Positions 1 through 5,888 of a stretch of 9,212 nt of DNA are shown here, in pieces. Position numbers and translations under genes: made by a program. Numbering within the stretch: the first letter of the stretch is position 1; each line of letters opens with the position of its first letter. The notes under the pieces were generated by a model, which worked only from the letters and a program-made list of their open reading frames with translations, ran no database searches and was not told the DNA's origin. The DNA is from Acidimicrobiales bacterium (lineage in GTDB: Bacteria > Actinomycetota > Acidimicrobiia > Acidimicrobiales > RAAP-2), in assembly GCA_017883105.1 (NCBI GenBank), contig JADGOF010000064.1:1-9212 (forward strand), in the 5' to 3' direction.

Positions 1-69
1 TCGGTACCTCGCTGGACCGCCACATTTCCCCAGCCGTCTGGCGACTGATCAGCAGCATCTTGGTCGGAT

Positions 70-975
70 TCAGCCGATTCCGAAACGCAGTGCGCTCGCC
101 GCCCCGACCACCAGGCAGTAGATGGCGAACGGCGTAAGCGTCCTGGTCTCGAAGTAGCGAACCAGGAACCGGACCGACAGGTAGGCGGTTATCCCACAGA
201 CCAGGAATCCGACGATGACCTGGCCGTGGATGTGGGCTCCGGCCGGGCCGGCCAGCGACGGCAGCTTGAGCACGCCCGCGGCGAAGATAATCGGCGTGGC
301 CAAGAGGAAGCCGAATCGGGCGGCATCTTCGTGGTCGAGGCCCCGCCACAGCCCGCCGACGATGGTGACGCCGGAGCGGCTGATACCGGCGAAGAGCGCG
401 GCGATCTGGAACACGCCGACGATCAAGGCGTCCTTGTAGCCGAGCTGGGCGATGTTTGCGTCCGACTCCTTGGCAGCTCGGGCCGACAGTGGGTCGAGCG
501 ACCTGTCGGTCTCGCCGACGCTGGCCCCGCGGGTCATCACCCGGCGACGGAGGACTTCGCCGCCGAGGAGGATCAACCCATTGACGAACAAGAAGACGGC
601 GGCGGCCAGCGGCTTGGCGAACAAGGTGCGGAAGGTGTGCTCGAGGGCGATGCCGGTGAGGCCGACCGGGATCGTGGCGATGACCAGCATCCACGCCAGG
701 CGCTCGTTGGGGCCCCGGACGTCCCACCGGCGTAACTTGACCATTCGGAGCGCGCTGCGGAACAGTCCCCGGATGATCCGGGCCCAGTCGGTCCGGAAGA
801 ACCAGAGGAGGGCCAGTGCGGTCGCCACGTGCAGCGCCACGATGTAGGCCAGGTAGAACGATGACTCGCTCGTGGCCTGCGACGACTGGGTGACGAGCGT
901 CTGCCAACTCCCGCCCAGCCAGGCCGGCAGCAGCACCGAGTGCCCGAGGCTCGAGACCGGGAACAGCTCGGTCAC
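70..975 (-). CDS. uppP: Undecaprenyl-diphosphatase UppP/BacA
   Basis: Integral membrane phosphatase that converts undecaprenyl diphosphate to the monophosphate, recycling the lipid carrier for peptidoglycan and other envelope polymers. Both family signatures are visible: the N-terminal VTELFPVSS segment, part of the (E/Q)xxxE region, and AGISRSGVT at residues 196-204, the PGxSRSxxT-type motif, followed by a conserved GLWRGLDHEDAARFGFLLATP stretch. Several hydrophobic segments span the rest. The coordinates use the first canonical start, a GTG at 973-975, giving 301 residues. However, the same frame upstream to 1017 encodes TYIQAIVIAVFQG, the expected family N-terminus including the Q of the QxxxE motif, so the true start is probably upstream. 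The GTT at 1015-1017 sits 9 bases from a GGAG (1027-1030 on the plus strand). No ATG, GTG or TTG lies between 975 and the in-frame stop at 1060-1062. The identity is secure; the start is not. Confidence 0.95.
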   Translation of the reverse strand: MTELFPVSSLGHSVLLPAWLGGSWQTLVTQSSQATSESSFYLAYIVALHVATALALLWFFRTDWARIIRGLFRSALRMVKLRRWDVRGPNERLAWMLVIATIPVGLTGIALEHTFRTLFAKPLAAAVFLFVNGLILLGGEVLRRRVMTRGASVGETDRSLDPLSARAAKESDANIAQLGYKDALIVGVFQIAALFAGISRSGVTIVGGLWRGLDHEDAARFGFLLATPIIFAAGVLKLPSLAGPAGAHIHGQVIVGFLVCGITAYLSVRFLVRYFETRTLTPFAIYCLVVGAASALRFGIG

Positions 976-1180
976 CCCTTGGAAGACGGCGATGACGATC
1001 GCTTGGATGTAGGTAACGGTCTCATGCTCCTGACGAAGGGTCCAGCGACGGGTTGCGACCTACCGCTCAATGGTCTGAGCGCGAATGTAGTTGTTGCCGT
1101 GACAGGGCTGCGACGTCGAGGGCCGCGAGGGGACAGCGTCCCGCCGACCGCCTGATCGAGGTCGGAGCGTGTCACCGGAA

Positions 1181-1669
1181 CTAGCCCGGAGCCAGTTGCA
1201 GTGCCGACCGCTTGATCCTGTACTCCCGCCAGGTGAGCCAGACAACCAGAAGGTCGAACAGCGTCAGGGCGATCAGTCCGAGCGACACCTTGTAGGTCAA
1301 TCGGTAGACCTGGTACGCGATGAAGACGGTGATGAGGCCGATCATCAATGGGTACGCCCACAGCTTGTCCTTGAGAACCAGGACGACCAGGACGACCTTT
1401 GCCATCCCGTGGCTCAGCAGATAGATGCCGCCGTAGACCGTGGAGGAGTGCGTGAGTTGGCTGGCCGAGTGCAGCAGATGGCTGGCGACGAAGTCGTGTG
1501 GATCCTGGGCCAGTTCATGGGCTGTGAGGAACCGGACGAAGTGGCTGATTGATGCAGGGGAAACGAAGAGCAGAGCGAGTCCGCCGATGATCTCCATGAT
1601 GCCGTCGAGTCCCTTGAGCCCCACCGTGATCCGGAATGCCCGATCGAGTGATCGATGCTCGGGAGCCAT
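1181..1669 (-). CDS. DUF2127 family integral membrane protein
   Basis: Small predicted membrane protein of 162 residues with about four hydrophobic helices. It starts with a short charged N-terminus, then LKGLDGIMEIIGG at about residues 18-30, which matches the K-G-x-D-G-x-x-E signature I associate with DUF2127. A central loop is rich in His (HELAQDPHDFVASHLLH), followed by YGGIYLLSHGMAKVVLVVLVLKDKLWAYP and two further helices. The ATG at 1669 was chosen because GGGAG lies 9 bases upstream of it. The frame remains open for 16 more codons to 1717 but shows no better start there. Biochemical function is unknown for the family. It is co-oriented with uppP but separated from it by about 160 bases, so co-transcription is possible but not shown. 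The family call rests on pattern recognition only. Confidence 0.8.
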   Translation of the reverse strand: MAPEHRSLDRAFRITVGLKGLDGIMEIIGGLALLFVSPASISHFVRFLTAHELAQDPHDFVASHLLHSASQLTHSSTVYGGIYLLSHGMAKVVLVVLVLKDKLWAYPLMIGLITVFIAYQVYRLTYKVSLGLIALTLFDLLVVWLTWREYRIKRSALQLAPG

Positions 1670-1866
1670 CGCTGGATTCTCCCATAGCGGGTCTCGGTGC
1701 CATCGGAGTCTCGTCACCCATCCCGGCGAGTGACCAACTTCTGCCCCGAAGTGTCGGACACGCAGACCCTTCCGAGTCCATCGGTCCGCCCCTGCCGGAC
1801 GACCCGGGCGATCCCAGGGGTTCGAACATCACCATTTACTTCGGTTGGCCAATCGGGGGCTGAATA

Positions 1867-1883
1867 CCCCTATCTACCAGGGG
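1867..1883. repeat. Inverted repeat CCCCT-N7-AGGGG
   Basis: A perfect 5-base inverted repeat with a 7-base spacer lies in the middle of the divergent intergenic region. It could be an operator for a regulator controlling either flanking gene, or it could be chance in GC-rich DNA. No regulator gene sits beside it. Confidence 0.3.
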
Positions 1884-2104
1884 AAAAGTCGTATTTCTCG
1901 CGACATCGGTGGAGGTAATGGGATTCGAGCTCCGATGGCGCAAACCAACTAGCTAACGATGCGAGCCCCAGGTTGAATTATGAAACGGCCTGGTATCCCC
2001 GGCGCTCCAACAGATCCAGTACGAAGGCGTCGACTTTGGGCCGATTTGGCTCGACACTTGAGGGACTCTCCGGCCGACACGTCGGGGACTCTTCGGGTTC
2101 CTGG

Positions 2105-2130
2105 GGAACGGTGGATTCAAATGAACGATT
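2105..2130 (+). promoter_or_regulatory. Candidate ECF-type promoter (GGAAC-N16-CGATT)
   Basis: GGAAC at 2105-2109 is followed after 16 bases by CGATT at 2126-2130. This resembles the GGAAC / CGTC-like -35/-10 arrangement of ECF sigma promoters, with the -10 about 28 bases before the ATG at 2158. If used, the transcript would have a 5' leader of about 20 bases for the first lipoprotein operon. An ECF sigma gene lies downstream in the window, which makes the idea attractive. I could not find a motif with the same spacing before the second lipoprotein: a GGAAC occurs at 5329-5333, but a CGAATC follows after only 13 bases. Confidence 0.35.
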
Positions 2131-2157
2131 CGCATTCCCTCTCGGTAGTCAACGGCG

Positions 2158-2751
2158 ATGAACACACCTACGCCTGCAACGATGAACCAATCCCCCAGAC
2201 GCCACACGAGCGCGCCGCTCAGACGTCCAGCGCTGATAGCGACCCTCGCAGCGATTGCGGTGCTGGCCGCCGCGTGCAGTTCAGGGCAGAGCGCCTCGAC
2301 CACTACCAAGGCCGCGCCGACAGGGCCGGCCGTGTCAAGTAATTCGGTCAAGCTCGCATCGTCGACGCTTCCAGGTGTCGGATCCGTGTTGACCGGGCCG
2401 AATGGTAGGACCCTCTACTACTTCACGACCGATTCTTCGAATTCGACCAGCTGTACCGGACAGTGCGCGGTCGTCTGGCCCCCGCTGGTGGTGCCTGTCG
2501 GGACCCAGCCAGCGCTCGCATCGGGTGTCTCGGGCACGTTGGGAACAGCGATGCGTCCGGACGGTGCGACCCAGGTCATCTACAAGGGTCATCTCCTCTA
2601 CTACTACCAGGGTGACACCGCCCCAGGCCAAGACAAGGGCCAAGGAGTCGCTGGAACGTGGTTCGTCGTGAAGACTTTGAACACCTCAGTGGCGGCACGT
2701 CCAACCACCACGACGAACGCAGGGGGAGGCGGGGGTGGAGTCGGGTTCTAA
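2158..2751 (+). CDS. COG4315-type secreted-repeat lipoprotein with GGGGGGVGF tail
   Basis: Predicted lipoprotein of 197 residues exported through the membrane. A basic N-terminus (RRHTSAPLRRP) and hydrophobic stretch lead to LAAAC with Cys40 as the likely lipidated residue. The -3 Ala makes the lipobox slightly atypical. A Ser/Thr linker (about 41-70) precedes two copies of the 'secreted repeat of unknown function' (Lipoprotein_15/COG4315): about 73-110 with GRTLYYFTTD and CTGQCAVVWPPL (Cys99, Cys103), and about 128-165 with VIYKGHLLYYYQGDTAPGQ and GTWFVV. The protein ends in TTTT-NA-GGGGGG-VGF (Gly189-194, Phe197), a tail shared with the second lipoprotein. The function of the family is unknown. 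The ATG at 2158 has no strong ribosome binding site and Met9 (2182) is an alternative. Its stop overlaps the GTG start region of the next gene, so it leads a translationally coupled operon. Confidence 0.88.
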   Translation: MNTPTPATMNQSPRRHTSAPLRRPALIATLAAIAVLAAACSSGQSASTTTKAAPTGPAVSSNSVKLASSTLPGVGSVLTGPNGRTLYYFTTDSSNSTSCTGQCAVVWPPLVVPVGTQPALASGVSGTLGTAMRPDGATQVIYKGHLLYYYQGDTAPGQDKGQGVAGTWFVVKTLNTSVAARPTTTTNAGGGGGGVGF

Positions 2752-3859
2752 CCGCCTCATCGAGCGCTGGAAGCTGGAGGTGCCCCCTGTCATCGAAGTA
2801 GCTGAGAGTTCCACTGCTCAGGTGTTGCCGATTCTCGCCGACGCCAGGTTCGATGAGTCGGGTCAGCCGCTTGCACCTCGCATCTACCTACCTGCCCTTG
2901 TCATCGTGGCTACGGCCGTCGGCCTCGTAGTCATCGGCTGGTCAAGTCACTGGGGCGGCAGGAGCTTCGCCGCCTCGACGACGCTCCTGCGGGTGGTTGT
3001 CGTCGGCCCGATGACTTTCGCCATCCTCGCGAGCATCCTCGTGGTGGAGCGGGTGCGACCAGCGCAACACCGATCACGCTTCGCCCGGGGCTATCGCCAG
3101 GACGCGCTCTACACGATCTTGAATGCGACGCTGGTTGTGCCTCTGGTGGTGGCACTCTCGCTATCCTTCACCGAAGTCGCTCAACGGGACCTCCCGTGGA
3201 TTGTCGTGCCGCGACTCGAGTTCATTCCACGATGGGTCGTCATCACGCTGATCTTCGTTGCGATGGACGGGTGCAACTGGCTGGCGCATCTGGCGAATCA
3301 CCGGATTCGGATGCTCTGGCGCTTTCACGAGCTCCACCACTCGCAAGAGGACATGAGCGTGCTCACCGTCTTTCGCACGCATCCACTGATCCACGTCTCG
3401 TATCTCATCGCCTTGGTCCCCGGGGTCGTACTCCTGGCCAATGGCACGGTGCCGACCGCACTGCTCGTTGCCTACGCCGGCTTCGTCGCATTCGAGCACT
3501 CCAACACGAACCTCGGCTTCGGCCCATTGGGGAGGATCCTCGTCAGCCCGAACTACCACCGCATCCATCACAAGTTGGACGGCCCCCAGGATGTGAACCT
3601 CGGCTTTGCCCTGACGATCTGGGACCAGCTCTTCCATTGCGCAGTGTTCCCGACCGAGGAGACAATCCGGACGGACACTGGACTACCGGGCCGGCCGCTC
3701 GTCGTGGAACAGGCCGGAGCACGGCCTCGACACCTGTCGGTCCTCCTCGCCCAGCTCTGGGGGCCGTTCCGCCCGCTCAACACTCGCGGCGGCGTCCTGT
3801 CTCGCCGGGTGACATCCCGCCGTCTCCAAACAGTCGCAAGCGACGAGGCGAGTTCCTGA
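2735..3859 (+). CDS. Sterol desaturase / fatty acid hydroxylase family membrane protein
   Basis: Integral membrane non-haem di-iron oxygenase of the FA_hydroxylase superfamily, which hydroxylates or desaturates lipid-like substrates. Numbered from GTG 2735, the histidine clusters are H185-x3-H189, H198-x2-H201-H202 (HELHHS), H216 and H220, H255, and H275-x2-H278-H279 (NYHRIHH), in the family order. Hydrophobic helices precede and separate them (about 50-70, 88-104, 130-146, 166-178, 221-252). The length of 374 residues is somewhat long because of about 45 extra N-terminal residues. The GTG at 2735 lies inside the upstream lipoprotein gene, 17 bases before the end of its stop codon, behind a G-rich purine stretch. 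A GTG at 2780 with GGAAG six bases before it is an equally credible start and gives 359 residues. The stop TGA overlaps the next ATG by one base (TGATG). The exact substrate cannot be told from sequence. Confidence 0.9.
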   Translation: MESGSNRLIERWKLEVPPVIEVAESSTAQVLPILADARFDESGQPLAPRIYLPALVIVATAVGLVVIGWSSHWGGRSFAASTTLLRVVVVGPMTFAILASILVVERVRPAQHRSRFARGYRQDALYTILNATLVVPLVVALSLSFTEVAQRDLPWIVVPRLEFIPRWVVITLIFVAMDGCNWLAHLANHRIRMLWRFHELHHSQEDMSVLTVFRTHPLIHVSYLIALVPGVVLLANGTVPTALLVAYAGFVAFEHSNTNLGFGPLGRILVSPNYHRIHHKLDGPQDVNLGFALTIWDQLFHCAVFPTEETIRTDTGLPGRPLVVEQAGARPRHLSVLLAQLWGPFRPLNTRGGVLSRRVTSRRLQTVASDEASS

Positions 3860-4455
3860 TGGCTGCCATGTCCGGGCCTCGCCCGCGAGGGAGAGTTCGG
3901 ACTTTGGTCTCGAAGCTGTTCAGCACCGAACCTTCGACCCTGGGCACGGATGTCGCAGTGGTGGCCGTGCGAATCGCTCTTGTCTGGATCTTCATCTACT
4001 ACGGAGCTGGGAAGCTCTTCGGTGCATTCAACGGTCCAGGGATCCACCGCACGGCGCTGTTCATGTCGAACACCGCCCACCTCCACCCTGGTGGGTTCTT
4101 TGCCGTCCTTGGCGGGGTGATCGAGTTCGGCGGTGCGCTCGCGCTCGCGCTCGGTCTTGTGTCGCGGTTGGCCGGACTCGCGCTCCTCGGGGATCAGGTG
4201 ATGGCAATGATCACCGTGTCCTGGGCGCACGGCATCAATTCGTTGACTGCGACACCGGGCTACGAGTTCAACCTCGCACTCGGCGCCATGGCGCTGGTCA
4301 TCGTCGGGCTCGGGGCGGGACGACTGAGTATCGACGCCGTCATCGGGCGTCACCTTCGTTCGGCGGTCCCGCCGCTTCATCACGAAGTTACGGAGCGCTC
4401 CCCAGCACCTCTCTCCGACGAGACACAGCTCAGAGCCCCTCATTCGCCACGATGA
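3859..4455 (+). CDS. DoxX family membrane protein
   Basis: Four-helix membrane protein of the DoxX/DoxD superfamily, 198 residues. Recognised by VRIALVWIFIYYGAGKLFGAF in the first helix, the loop GIHRTALFMSNTAHLHPGGFFAVLGGVIEFGGALALALGLVSRLAGLALLGDQVMAMI, and a last helix NLALGAMALVIVGLGAGRLSID. The G-x-x-E-F-x-G-A-L-x-L-x-L-G core is typical of the family. Members have been linked to quinone-associated redox steps and to membrane complexes handling thiol stress, but most are uncharacterised. A hydrophilic C-terminal tail of about 35 residues follows the last helix. The ATG at 3859 shares one base with the hydroxylase stop, and its own stop shares four bases (ATGA) with the next gene. These overlaps indicate translational coupling and stoichiometric expression of the three membrane proteins. 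The role in this operon is inferred only. Confidence 0.87.
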   Translation: MAAMSGPRPRGRVRTLVSKLFSTEPSTLGTDVAVVAVRIALVWIFIYYGAGKLFGAFNGPGIHRTALFMSNTAHLHPGGFFAVLGGVIEFGGALALALGLVSRLAGLALLGDQVMAMITVSWAHGINSLTATPGYEFNLALGAMALVIVGLGAGRLSIDAVIGRHLRSAVPPLHHEVTERSPAPLSDETQLRAPHSPR

Positions 4456-5183
4456 CGCCCGGCGAACCGAGTCTCCACGCTGAACCAGTGAGCAGGCGCA
4501 CACCGGAACAAGCAGCCGGGCAACCGGCACCCGTCGCTGAGAGCGACGCTCTCCCCGAATCGGCTCGATCGACGCGGACAGAGCGCGTCCTTCGGATCTC
4601 AGCCAATCTCGTCGGAGCCTGCGGTGCCGTGCTCTTTGCCCGCGCCGGACTGCAGCACTACCTCCGGACGCATTCGCTGATCGGTGCCCTGTTCTTTGCC
4701 GAGCAGTTGTGGATCGTCGTTGCCTACATCGTGAGACGCCCGGCGCGACGCGTCAGCCAACGATTGAGTGATTGGCTGTTGGCCTTCGGGGGCACCTTCG
4801 GTGGAGTGATGTTCAGGCCTGACGGCGCACATCTGCACTGGGGAATCATCGTCGGTCTCGGCTTCCAGCTGGCTGGCCTTGCCGTTTGCGTAGCATCATT
4901 CTTCGCGCTCGGCCGCTCCTTCGGCTTCGCGCCGGCTGACCGAGGTCTTCGGCGTCGCGGGCCATACTCCCTCGTTCGCCACCCCATCTACGCGTCGTAC
5001 TTCCTGCTCCAATTCGGATACGTGCTGCAGAGCATTTCGGTGCGAAATGCGCTCGTGATGACCTTCGTGTGCAGCTGCAACATCGGTCGTGCCCTCGCCG
5101 AAGAGCGATTTCTCGGGGCGAGTGCCGACTACGACGACTATCGGGCCACGGTGCCCTGGAGACTTGCTCCCGGCGTCTGGTAG
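4452..5183 (+). CDS. Isoprenylcysteine carboxyl methyltransferase (ICMT/PEMT)-like membrane methyltransferase
   Basis: Predicted SAM-dependent membrane methyltransferase of 243 residues. The C-terminal half carries the ICMT/PEMT signature: GPYSLVRHPIYASYFL with R176-H177-P178-x-Y180, followed by E217-E218-R-F-L-x6-Y227-x2-Y230 and the end of the cytosolic SAM-binding region (VPWRLAPG). About five hydrophobic helices occur (roughly 52-66, 76-94, 106-120, 131-153, 180-205). The first 45 residues are hydrophilic and Pro/Glu-rich, longer than usual. In eukaryotes this fold methylates the C-terminal carboxyl of prenylated proteins or phospholipid headgroups. Bacterial members have diverse or unknown substrates, so the name gives the fold rather than the reaction. 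It is the last gene of the coupled run (ATGA overlap at 4452-4455) and is followed by a hairpin at 5198-5220. Modification of a lipid, quinone or lipoprotein product of the operon is a guess. Confidence 0.85.
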   Translation: MTPGEPSLHAEPVSRRTPEQAAGQPAPVAESDALPESARSTRTERVLRISANLVGACGAVLFARAGLQHYLRTHSLIGALFFAEQLWIVVAYIVRRPARRVSQRLSDWLLAFGGTFGGVMFRPDGAHLHWGIIVGLGFQLAGLAVCVASFFALGRSFGFAPADRGLRRRGPYSLVRHPIYASYFLLQFGYVLQSISVRNALVMTFVCSCNIGRALAEERFLGASADYDDYRATVPWRLAPGVW

Positions 5184-5197
5184 TCGTGAGCCGAACC

Positions 5198-5220
5198 CCT
5201 CCTGGTGATGCACCGTGAGG
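5198..5220 (+). terminator. Hairpin after the methyltransferase gene
   Basis: The stem CCTC / GAGG continues after one mismatch and a possible G-U pair into GGTG / CACC, closed by a three-base ATG loop, 15 bases past the stop codon at 5183. No U-run follows, so it could be a weak terminator, an attenuator or an mRNA-stabilising end between the first operon and the second lipoprotein gene. Confidence 0.4.
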
Positions 5221-5377
5221 GCAGATCCACTGGTTCCTGGTCCTGCACGTTGAGGACGCGTAGAAGTTCCGAGCAGTTCGTGAATCAGGTGAACGAACTG
5301 GAGACAGTGCCAGTAGTCAGGTCCGAGTGGAACGTCCTCGGCAGAACGAATCTCGCCCGGGACCAGAGGGAGGTCCG

Positions 5378-5785
5378 ATGAAGCGCGTAGCGCGATCGCT
5401 GCCAATCCTGGTGGCTGGAGGTCTACTGCTGGGGGCGTGCACTGCCTCCGGCGCGAACTCACCAGCTCCAACCCCAACTCGAGCGAAGAGTTCGACGACG
5501 ACAGCTCCGCAGGTGAAGGGGACCACAACTACGGCTCCACCGGTGGCTGCTTCACCTGCGAAGACGAACGCGACCACTCCTCAACCGACCACGGCGCCCC
5601 ATGCCACGATGGCACCTGCTCCGACTCCACAGGCACAGGCGACCACGGTCACCGCTCCGCCGGCGACAGCCCCACCGGCCAGCGCTCCCCCGGCTACGGC
5701 ACCTCCGCCTACGGCACCCCCAGCTACGGCGCCACCCACGACGACAACGAGTCCCGGAGGAGGCGGGGGTGGAATCGGTTTCTAG
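5378..5785 (+). CDS. Small stalk-like lipoprotein with GGGGGGIGF tail
   Basis: Short predicted lipoprotein of 135 residues and no recognisable domain. MKRVARSLPILVAGGLLLGAC is a textbook lipoprotein signal with lipobox LLGAC and Cys21. The rest is low-complexity Thr/Ala/Pro (APTPTRA, TTTAPQ, TTTTAPPVA), including six pentapeptide units TAPP[A/P/T] or SAPPA at residues 92-121. It ends TTTT-SP-GGGGGG-IGF (Gly127-132, Phe135), matching the tail of the lipoprotein at 2158-2751. The ATG at 5378 was chosen because GAGGGAGG stands 4 bases upstream and the signal peptide begins there; the frame is open further 5' without a better start. The mature protein looks like a flexible wall-spanning stalk presenting the tail. 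It lies directly upstream of the ECF sigma gene, whose frame opens with a GTG inside the Gly-tail codons, so the pair may be coupled. Function unknown. Confidence 0.8.
   Translation: MKRVARSLPILVAGGLLLGACTASGANSPAPTPTRAKSSTTTAPQVKGTTTTAPPVAASPAKTNATTPQPTTAPHATMAPAPTPQAQATTVTAPPATAPPASAPPATAPPPTAPPATAPPTTTTSPGGGGGGIGF
5651..5740 (+). repeat. Six tandem 15-base units encoding TAPPx
   Basis: Imperfect 15-base direct repeats lie within the small lipoprotein gene. The core CTACGGC recurs at 5694, 5709 and 5724 with exact 15-base period. They encode six Thr/Ser-Ala-Pro-Pro-x pentapeptides, a flexible linker. Such a repeat may vary in copy number between strains by slippage without breaking the frame. 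Confidence 0.8.
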
Positions 5786-5888
5786 CAGTCTTGACGAGCG
5801 ATCGGAGACGGTAGCGCCCCGTGTCATCAAGGCACCCGAAGGCTCCCCTGCACATGCATCGCCGACTGGAGTGGAGGAAGATGGGAAC

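Larger units (their letters stand above)
1670..2157. other. Divergent intergenic region (488 bp)
   Basis: No convincing gene lies between the DUF2127 start (minus) and the first lipoprotein start (plus). An open frame beginning at ATG 1980 runs in another frame into the lipoprotein gene, has no good ribosome binding site and shows no recognisable protein, so I do not call it. The region should hold promoters in both directions. Visible elements are a CCCCT/AGGGG inverted repeat at 1867-1883, a short CCGAC-AC-GTCGG inverted repeat at about 2072-2083, and an ECF-like promoter motif at 2105-2130. No clear housekeeping -35/-10 pair was found by eye. Confidence 0.6.

Noticed and set aside
1..137. 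Partial open frames at the left edge: plus strand 3-137 reading GTSLDRHISPAVWRLISSILVGF, and minus strand from ATG 58 reading MLLISRQTAGEMWRSSEV.
   Set aside because: Neither matches a family I recognise. The plus frame overlaps the uppP end by nearly 70 bases, and the minus frame has no good ribosome binding site. Too short to decide without the neighbouring sequence.
1980..2342. Open frame of 120 codons upstream of and overlapping the first lipoprotein.
   Set aside because: Its second half lies in another frame of the lipoprotein gene, its start lacks a convincing ribosome binding site, and the product is arginine-rich without a recognisable domain. Most likely a GC-driven shadow.
3196..3858. 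Long open frame running upstream of the DoxX start in the same frame, as if DoxX had a 220-residue N-terminal extension.
   Set aside because: This part is the out-of-frame shadow of the hydroxylase gene: its translation is Arg/Pro/His-rich and patternless, while the hydroxylase frame holds all histidine motifs.
5651..5740. Regular 15-base repeats considered as a CRISPR array or iteron set.
   Set aside because: The repeats are contiguous without unique spacers, keep a coding frame and encode TAPPx pentapeptides inside a lipoprotein, so they are a coding tandem repeat.
2725..5834. The two similar junctions considered as programmed frameshift sites fusing each lipoprotein to the downstream protein.
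   Set aside because: A fusion would join an exported lipoprotein to a cytosolic sigma factor, which makes no topological sense, and internal start codons with ribosome binding sites exist downstream. Translational coupling is the simpler reading.
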